NCBI GenBank assembly: GCA_015680685.1
Contig: MNCI01006092.1
Span: forward strand, 349,657 to 413,656
DNA from: Gnetum montanum
Lineage: Eukaryota > Streptophyta > Gnetopsida > Gnetales > Gnetaceae
Reading direction: 5' to 3'
DNA length: 64,000 bases
The stretch's first letter is position 1; every line of letters begins with the position of its first letter. The notes under the pieces were generated by a model that was not told where the DNA came from, did not search any database, and saw only the letters and a program-made list of their open reading frames with translations. The position numbers were made by a program, and so were the translations under genes. Below are positions 57,216 through 64,000 of this stretch, in pieces.

Positions 57216-60200
57216 ATGTCATACCCTCAACAGGTCATCATGAACCCTGCAAACACCACCGCTAGAACTGCTCAAGTCACCGACATGGTAGCCACCATGG
57301 CTGCCCAACAGCCTGTCATTCCACAGCCGACAGTACAATCCACAGCGGGGCCCCGTCGGTCCCTAAGGTTGCAAGGGAGAAACCCAACCTCTAACATTAT
57401 AACCCAAGACTAGTACAACTTCATATGTGTGAGGAAGCAAGCTGGTCTGGCCATAGATCGAGCCGAAATAGAGGTAAAGAGGCAATATGAACTCTTCTAC
57501 AGGGGGGGACATGAGTTCATCCCTTCCCCATACGATATAATCCCCATTCCAGAGTAGTACTTAGAGCTCATCACACAACTCCTCCTACAAAGGAGCCAGT
57601 CGTTGGATCAGCCTGCAGTAGATCTCCAACCGGAAGAGGAGGCCGAGTTTGCTACCCAATCCGAACACGAAGACTCCTATCACACCCTTAGCCCACAAAC
57701 ACACATAAACCTCATTTTTCATCTAGGCACAGGGGAAGTCATGCCCCTCCAACCCCTCAGGTTCACCCAAGCACAGGCACCTCCGCCAGAAACATCAGAG
57801 CTGGTCCATGTTTCCCCTCCGAGCGACCCACAAATCAACACACTCCCTCTCGCTATCATCCCTGCTGCAGCTGCCAGCCCATCCTCGTAAGCACCACCCC
57901 CACACAATAACATGGGAGCAACCTTCTCACCTTGAGTGATAGGGATGCCACATGTGATACCAACATCCATGTCCGCCCACTATATCCCCCACATCCAAAC
58001 GCACGGGGCCCATTCCACCGTTGTAACCCAACAGGGGGTTCCTGCACAAAGCGTGACTGCGTAGTGGGTAGTGATGGGTGCTCAACCACATCAACCCCTT
58101 CGCTATAACATACCACCTCACACGATTCCACCAGCCAGCATTCCCCAAGTACAGCCGCAACCGCCGCAACAACAACCCCTCGTTTACAATGTGCCATCCC
58201 TAGTGCCACACGCTATGAACATCTCACAAGCACAACCGCCGACTGCATAGCTTTCAGCCTTTCAACCTACCATCCAATAGTCCAACCTATACAATATACC
58301 ACAACCTCAAGCTGCCATCTCACCTAGTGCCCAAGACTGGGTAGATGCCAAAAAGTTATTGCAAGAACTAACTGAAGAGATCAAGCGCCTCAAAACGGCT
58401 GCTGGGGGAGAGCTGAAGGTAGTGGACTTCTACCACGATGATCCCATCAGCCCTTCCATCCTGCCTCTAACCCTACCCAACGGCATATCGTTGCCAACAC
58501 TAACTAAATATAACGAGGAGATGGACCCCAATGCTCACTTAATAACATTTAGATTAGAATGCGCATTACTCCAGGCATGGCCCCATGCCATTTTGCGAGT
58601 GTTCCCTATGTCCCTTGCCGGAAGAGCACTCGATTGGTATCGGGCCCTGCCGAGGAATTCTGTATTTTCCTTGGAAGAGTTGTTACATCAGTTCATAACC
58701 AAGTTCAAATATAACTTGAAACTTGAGGAGACATTGGACAGCCTTATACAGGTTAAACAAGCACCGCTTGAACCTATACAAAAATTCATTCAGAGGTGGA
58801 GTGTCTCTCTCAATGAGCTACACAAGCCAATCCCCCAGACATATCTGCTCACAATTCTAAAGGGGGTTGTTAATGACTTCTTCAAATCCAAATTATACTA
58901 TCTTAATGCACGTAACCTTAACCAAGCTTTTTTACAAATTAAAAATATAGAGGAGGCGGCTCAAAATAGCCACCACCCTGCATACCTAGCCTTTAAAAAT
59001 CAACATAGTAAAAAGGACAAAGAAAAGGCTAAAGCAACCATAGCGGCAATAGTGGAAACGCAACAACAAAACAAGCCGCTAGTAGCCCCTACTAACTATA
59101 CTAGACCTACTCCCGCAACTGTGCCAGAATCATCATCATCGCAGAACCCAACACACAATCGTACGAGAAATTTTGAGAAGAAAGAACCTTCTCAATATAC
59201 GTCATTGCCTATGAAGCCATCCCAGCTATTCGATCAACTCCTGAAGGATGGGTTAATGAAACACAAACAGTTATCCCCTGCGGCCATCCAGAGACACGAT
59301 CGGTTCTGTCAACTCGTTCAGAACCCAAGCCTAGCAATGCTGGATGAGCCTCCAGTGCCCAAAGGTTTTAGAATGGATCGCTTCTGCGATTATCACCAAC
59401 GTAACGGGCATGGCATGGATTACTGTTTCACCCTGAAGAAAGACATACAACGAATGATCGACGAAGGCCAAACCACCTTTGATGAGGCCAACCCAGTCCA
59501 ACCATAGAACCAGGCTATGGGGGTGTATAAAGACCCTCTGAACACCAAAGAGGCGCCGTACGTTATCAATACAATCTGCTTTGATGATGAACCTGAGACA
59601 TCTAACATTAACATCGTCTACTTTGAACACGAGAAACAAACACCTAACAAGCCGTTTGCAGCCCAAGTTCCTCCCACTCCATCCACATCCTTGCCTCAAC
59701 CACCGTGCGCCCCATAGCAACCATATGTTATCCGGGTACCCTTGGCCATAGCAACATCAAATACCCTGACACGTGAAAAACCATACGTGGTGCGTGCACC
59801 TCCCACCATCACTCCCTCAAATTTATCAACCCCTCCTACTCGGCTTGCCTCTTTTGTAGTCTGAGTACCACCCGCAGTCGCAATAGCGGAGGCCCAACCT
59901 CTGCCAAAACCAACCCCCTATGTTGTTAGGACATCTGAAAGTCCTAATGATTACCAAGCCTCCACCTCACAAACGCAAGGCAGACCTAGCCCCTACATCA
60001 TTAGGGTGCCTAGCCAGTCTTTTGCTCAACCATATCTGACTATCCAACCGCAACCACACACGGCTTCATATGTGGTGAGACTCCCAAGGCAACCCGAGGC
60101 TCTAAGACCAACTCCACCTCCATGCCACACATGAGAATGCCTAGCAGATAGGCTTACGCGTGAACCCTTGGAGAAGGAGCATCAACGGTTAGCTGTAGGG

Positions 60201-60330
60201 CCACCTAAACCCACTCCACGTAACGCCGTACCCATGACGCCACCCAACAGTCAACCAAATGCAGGTAACGAAGATGAACCATCAAAAAAATTGATACGTC
60301 TAAAACAATGGCTCTGAGCAAAAACGATGG
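57216..60330 (+). pseudogene. gag of element F2
   Basis: A single frame from ATG at 57216 (MSYPQQVIMNP) runs past 60000 with nonsense codons but no frameshift until about 60310. PRRSLRLQGRNP at codons 46-57 matches F1. A Pro/Gln/Ala-rich region follows, then the capsid core (about codons 415-560): LPTLTKYNEEMDPNAHL, LAGRALDWYRALP, FITKFKYNL, FIQRWSVSLNELHK. A zinc-finger-like FCDYHQRNGHGMDYCFTLKK is at 59382-59440 (C-X2-H-X4-H-X4-C). After a TAG at 59505 the frame continues with a linker containing a repeated PYVVRVP motif (59715-60090). All clear stops fit CAG/CAA/CGA turned into TAG/TAA/TGA. It lies directly upstream of protease. Confidence 0.8.
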
Positions 60331-60334
60331 GCCA

Positions 60335-61429
60335 ACAAAGCATGAAATAAAACTGTTGGGGCCAATGGACCCAGTCACCATTGATGCAAACGCCCCCAAC
60401 AGTAGAGACTTGACAACAGCTTTAACACAAGTCACATAAGCACTCAAGCAGAAGAACACTTCACTAAGCTTGTATGACTTGGTTCTTACATCCCAAACAC
60501 ATCGTGAAGCTTTGGTACGCATGCTAACATCCATCCTAGTAAGTGAGGACGTGCCCCCAAATGAACCTTCCATTCATGCAGTAATGTACTCGCCCCAAGG
60601 GTCAACTTCCAAACCACTAAGCTTCCACAACGATAACATTAAAGTGGATAAGAAAACAGGGGAGGTAACAACAGCCCCCTTGTTCATAACGATACTCATA
60701 AATCAGTTTAAGATACATAGGGTCCACGTAGACGATGGAGCTACTACGAACGTGGTACCATACCCCATCGTTGAAAAACTAGGGCTAACAGAGTTAATCA
60801 AACCAACTGCAACTACATGTTTAAAATCATTCAGCAAGTCACGCGTGATGGTCAAAGGCATAGTGACCTTAGACTTCATAGCAGGGGACCAGTTTCCCAC
60901 GTCTGTCAACTTCGTAGTGGTTGATGAAATGTCAGGACTCAACCTAATATTAGGAAGACCTTGGTTGGCCCAATTGAAAGTGGTCTCATCCCCTATACAT
61001 CCAGAAATTCACCTACCTTATGAAGGCGGTGAAATCATCATACATGGGGAAGCAGCTATACCTATGATTTCATCACACATAGACACGGACCAAGGCTCAG
61101 AGGTTGAGCTTGAAGAGCCTGGTTGAAACGACACAAATGAACAACAACCGGTAGGTGTCAATCCTTTAAACATAGAACGTGAACCACCTAAAACAGAAAC
61201 ACCTGCACCTGACATTGTACATACACCCTCTCAATTAGAGACTAACATAGAACTCACAGCAAACACTGAAACACAAGAAAACACTAACACAGGAACCACT
61301 CTGTCAGACATACCTTGGGCCGAATTACCATTCAATGTGATCAGCGAAGGGGACACTGAATACAGAATCATACCCATTGATGCATTGCCTAACATTAAAA
61401 AGAAAAAAATCAAAAAATCCCTAAAATAA
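60335..61429 (+). pseudogene. Protease region of element F2
   Basis: The frame is shifted relative to gag; it opens near 60335 (HEIKLLGPMDPVTIDAN) and has stops at about 60438, and at 61124-61126 (GGTTGA, fits CGA). SLSLYDLVLTSQTHREALVR (60461-60520) is the conserved spacer motif found between gag and protease in Tat-like polyproteins (LSxYDxLxxSxxxREAL). The retropepsin follows: FITILINQFKIHRVHVDDGA (about 60682-60740), catalytic VDDGATTNVV, and LNLILGRPWLAQL (about 60943-60980). It ends in IKKKKIKKSLK at a TAA (61427-61429). Between the Lys-rich end and the antisense gene there is no space for RT, so the polyprotein ends after protease. Confidence 0.8.
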
Positions 61430-61439
61430 TACTATCTCA

Positions 61440-61515
61440 ACATGTCCGAAACGACGTTAAACTACAACTCGTCCGAAAAGACGTTAAACTATCATGTCCA
61501 CAATGACATAAAACT
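61440..61515 (+). repeat. Short tandem repeat after the F2 protease
   Basis: GTCCGAAACGACGTTAAACT recurs at 61444, 61471 and (weaker) 61496 with spacing of about 26 bases. Weaker echoes, TCCGAAATG and CCCGAAATGGCCTTAAACT, lie at about 61564-61610. No gene in the rest of 61430-61902. Confidence 0.65.
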
Positions 61516-61902
61516 AGCCACGATCAGAAATGGTCAGTCAATCGAGAAACCCACCCACGTTATCCGAAATGTTAGTTGTTTACAACTGGGGCCCGAAATG
61601 GCCTTAAACTAGATCACGCACTTGCACTTTGTTTTCCTCTTTCGTTTATCATTACGATTTATAATTACATCCACACATTACACTTAAAACAAAAAATAAT
61701 AATAATAAACCAATATATTTTACATTGCCATGTCATGTGTGCAATCAAACTCAAAATCAAGAAAAAAATTGTTTTTACATGCAATGCTGTACAATTATAA
61801 GTGTCAACTGTTTCTGTCCATCTCAAAATTTTCAATTTACAATTCCCGTATCAATTTGAGTCAGCATAGTTCGAAAGGAAAAACTAAAAACAAAACTAAA
61901 AA

Positions 61903-64000
61903 CTAAGCATCTGGGATGGGAGGATCGTCCCCTTTAGATCCACCGGCGTCAGGGGCTCCCGCTCCATTGGGGCCACCTTCTTGGACATCGTCACCACCTT
62001 CATCCTGAAAATACAAAATGAGACAACCAATATAAGAACAAGAGAGCATCAAAATCTCAAACATTATTTAGCAAATCAATTTCATAATGACAAAACACTT
62101 ACCATAGGAGAGCCCCCTAAGCCAAATTCCAGTCGACGAAGGATTTCCTCTTTCGAGACACTAGTCTAATCTGTCTCATCAAGGCCTAGGTCAACGTCTG
62201 CCAAGGCCTTTCCCTTATCAACAACCGACTAGGTAGGATGTTTCAGAGGAAATTCATCCACAGACACTTCCCCAGAAGCAGTTGTAATCACCCTGGTAGG
62301 TGACTCCATCTCGACAGTTGTGTTTTGGGAAAAAGTATCAAAGGTAGAGTGCAAACCCAAACCCTCCACAAACATTTCTAGTTGTCGCTTTTCAATGGAC
62401 ACTTCTTTTAACGAATTCTTATAGTGATGTTTGTGATTCTTCTCATCCTGACCCCACTTGCAAACCTTGGAAGCGAAGGCTTTCCAATCTTGAAATTTGA
62501 GGTTCAGGAGATCAATTTGGGCTTTACGCTCTGCCATTCTCTGAGTAAGTGATGCATGATGATTTAGTAGATTCCAATATCTTGTATACGTAACCTCGGA
62601 CGTTCGCCAAGAGCGATCACCACTTAGTTTGGCAGCGGCAAACTCGTATCGAGCCTTAAGATCGTCACGTTCAACTGACAACTCGGAGACTTCCTTTTAT
62701 TTTGCTTAGATCTGCATCCACAACTGTTCGACAGAATGCCTACAAGTCCATAGAGACTTGGCGTTGTGTACTAGGCCTTCCGCCACCTCATCATAAACAG
62801 GTCTTGGCACCTACTCCACTTCTGGGGATAGTGTGGGTAAAATCTCTATGTTGATGCTCTCAGAGGGATCCCACCTCAACTTGGCACCTATGCATATGAA
62901 AAGATCAAACGTTAAGACAACAGAAACATGGTGTGACACTCTAAAATGGCAAACGATTTAAGAACGTTATACCTATTTCGGGGTGGACCTCCTGAATTCA
63001 TTCGACAACTTCTTCTGCGATGCTAGCCACAAAATCCATCTTACTTGGAATTTCCGTCCAAGTAAATGGCTCACGGGTGTGGGATGAACTAACCTCCGCG
63101 GTCCTCTCAGGGGGAACCGTCTTCATGGGTACGTCTAAGCGCACCATCTTGGTTTCGCTGCCTTCGTTTGGAAGAAATGAAAACATGAAAATAAAGGACT
63201 ATAGAAATGACAACTAACGAAGAAATATAAAATAAAATAAAAAGAAAACATACCGTGCTCCTTGTCACCTTTTGGGGGATCCCCTAAGTCCAGCTTTCCC
63301 TTAAGAAAGCTGCTGAACATTTGGTCGACACCACCCTGATCATCCAACAACTCAGTTTCTGTGGTGTTTTCCTTTAACTCCTCTTTTCCTCCTCCCTGAT
63401 CCTTCTCCACATTTTCCTCTTCATTATTCTGCTCCGTGTTGGTCTCCTCCTCCTCAGTAATAGTTTCTAACGCCTGCTTCCTCACTTCTCAAATCAAGCC
63501 AAAGGCATCAATGACATGTAAGCGATTGAAGAAGAAATTATGAGCGAAATGAAAAGAATAAAAAAATAAGCAGGCTAAGTCTACTTACCAGGCATCTTGA
63601 ATCATATACGCTTCACCCGTGGCTCGCTCACATTCGAGACTTCCTTGGTTGGGTGTTCGTGTCTTTTCAGCTTCGATTTGGCTTGCCCAACAGTTTCTTT
63701 GATAACCCGCTCAACCCTTCTTGCAGTGAGAGGCACATCATCTGGCTCTAATCCCAAACTATCGTGAATATGAATTGAGGTACCCAACAATTCCCCTGTC
63801 GTAATAGATACGGATTAATCAATGACCTCAAGAGCATCTTGGGACTTGGCTGTTTCAAATAAGTGATTGATCCATGGATGCGATAGTTGACCCCGATCCC
63901 ATAGAACAAACTTGTTGTTTGCGTAGACTATCAAAAACTAGGCGAAGTGACGAAGGTAACCGGCAAAGAAGGCAAAGGTGAAGTGGGATTACACCTCAAC
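61903..64000 (-). pseudogene. Spliced antisense gene in element F2 (five exons visible, 5-prime end outside window)
   Basis: Exons on the minus strand: 64000-63589, 63487-63254, 63161-62973, 62887-62103, 62004-61903. The introns are 101, 92, 85 and 98 bases, all GT-AG (donors GTAAGT, GTATGT, GTATAA, GTAAGT), in phases 1, 1, 1, 0; the frame stays continuous over all junctions and ends with TAG at 61905-61903. Exon 1 reads FFAGYLRHFA...FVLWDRGQLSHPWINHLFE; exon 2 is acidic (EEEETNTEQNNEEEN); exon 4 is long and helical, coiled-coil-like (VERDDLKARYEFAAAKLSGD); exon 5 is Gly/Asp-rich and ends PPIPDA. About ten in-frame stops occur; each fits one C-to-T change from CAA, CAG or CGA. I do not recognise the family. 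Its place fits antisense extra ORFs of Tat-type elements (plant-mobile-domain-like in some). Confidence 0.75.

Larger units (their letters stand above)
55400..64000 (+). mobile_element. Element F2: Tat-like Ty3/gypsy element with gag, protease and an antisense spliced gene, truncated by window end
   Basis: Order: LTR (about 55400-56486), primer-binding-like site, repeat-rich leader, gag, protease, a short repeat block, then a minus-strand gene that runs to the window edge. No RT, RNase H or integrase lies between protease (ends 61429) and the antisense gene (ends 61903). A protease box of type VDDG and antisense extra ORFs are known features of Tat-lineage plant elements; the lineage call rests on these and on gag. 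It is less decayed and richer in CpG than everything left of 52700. The right LTR is outside the window. Confidence 0.75.

Noticed and set aside
57856-58209. Minus-strand frame of 117 codons
   Set aside because: Antisense shadow of the F2 gag frame; low-complexity and lacks splice or start context.
61903-64000. Host protein-coding gene outside any element
   Set aside because: It follows F2 protease directly and carries the same decay; without the right LTR this cannot be fully excluded, but an element-borne gene is more likely.

Overview
This window looks like plant nuclear DNA from a large, old, repeat-dominated genome. A conifer or other gymnosperm fits best, but that is an inference from style: no host gene was found, and almost every base that can be assigned belongs to decayed retrotransposons nested in one another. 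No intact host gene, rRNA, tRNA or CRISPR array was recognised. Nonsense codons are mostly one C-to-T change away from Gln or Arg codons, and primer-binding sites differ from their expected form mainly by transitions, as expected of long-methylated DNA.

Layout. 1-147: end of an LTR (plus) inserted in element A. 148-6109: element A (minus), a Ty3/gypsy relic with gag, a spacer and the start of a second ORF. 6164-15255: element B (plus), its relative with both LTRs, gag, spacer and complete ORF2 but no pol. 15256-15800: LINE-like endonuclease relic. 17135-20955: element D, a non-coding LTR element with a perfect target duplication. 21885-23600: two worn LTR remnants. 28855-29728: LINE reverse transcriptase relic. 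29733-39815: element C (plus), with LTRs, gag, protease, RT/RNase H and integrase, related to A and B. 39816-40330: LINE C-terminal relic (minus). About 42700-46066: element G, a probable non-coding LTR element. 46694-52511: element E (minus), a gag-only Ty1/copia element inserted into an LTR of its own family (46522-46693 and 52512-52700).

From about 52700 the DNA becomes richer in GC and CpG and less decayed. Element F1 (52701-55395) is a 5-prime piece of a Ty3/gypsy element: LTR end, primer-binding site, leader with a tandem array, gag N-terminal part. Element F2 (about 55400 to past the window end) is a relative with a CAGCGTA-rich U3, a TACGCTG-rich leader, gag and protease in a nearly open frame, no RT or integrase, and a minus-strand gene with four clean GT-AG introns whose phases match.

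How the parts relate. A, B and C share LTRs, a tRNA-Asp-type primer-binding site, gag and spacer. B carries ORF2 without pol; C carries pol without ORF2. They look like complementary deletion forms, so pol from C-like elements could have mobilised A and B. D, E, G and F2 also lack RT, so most elements here look non-autonomous. The most unusual part is F2: the intron-bearing antisense gene, the mutually complementary arrays in leader and U3, and a stem-loop whose sequence, but not pairing, differs between F1 and F2.
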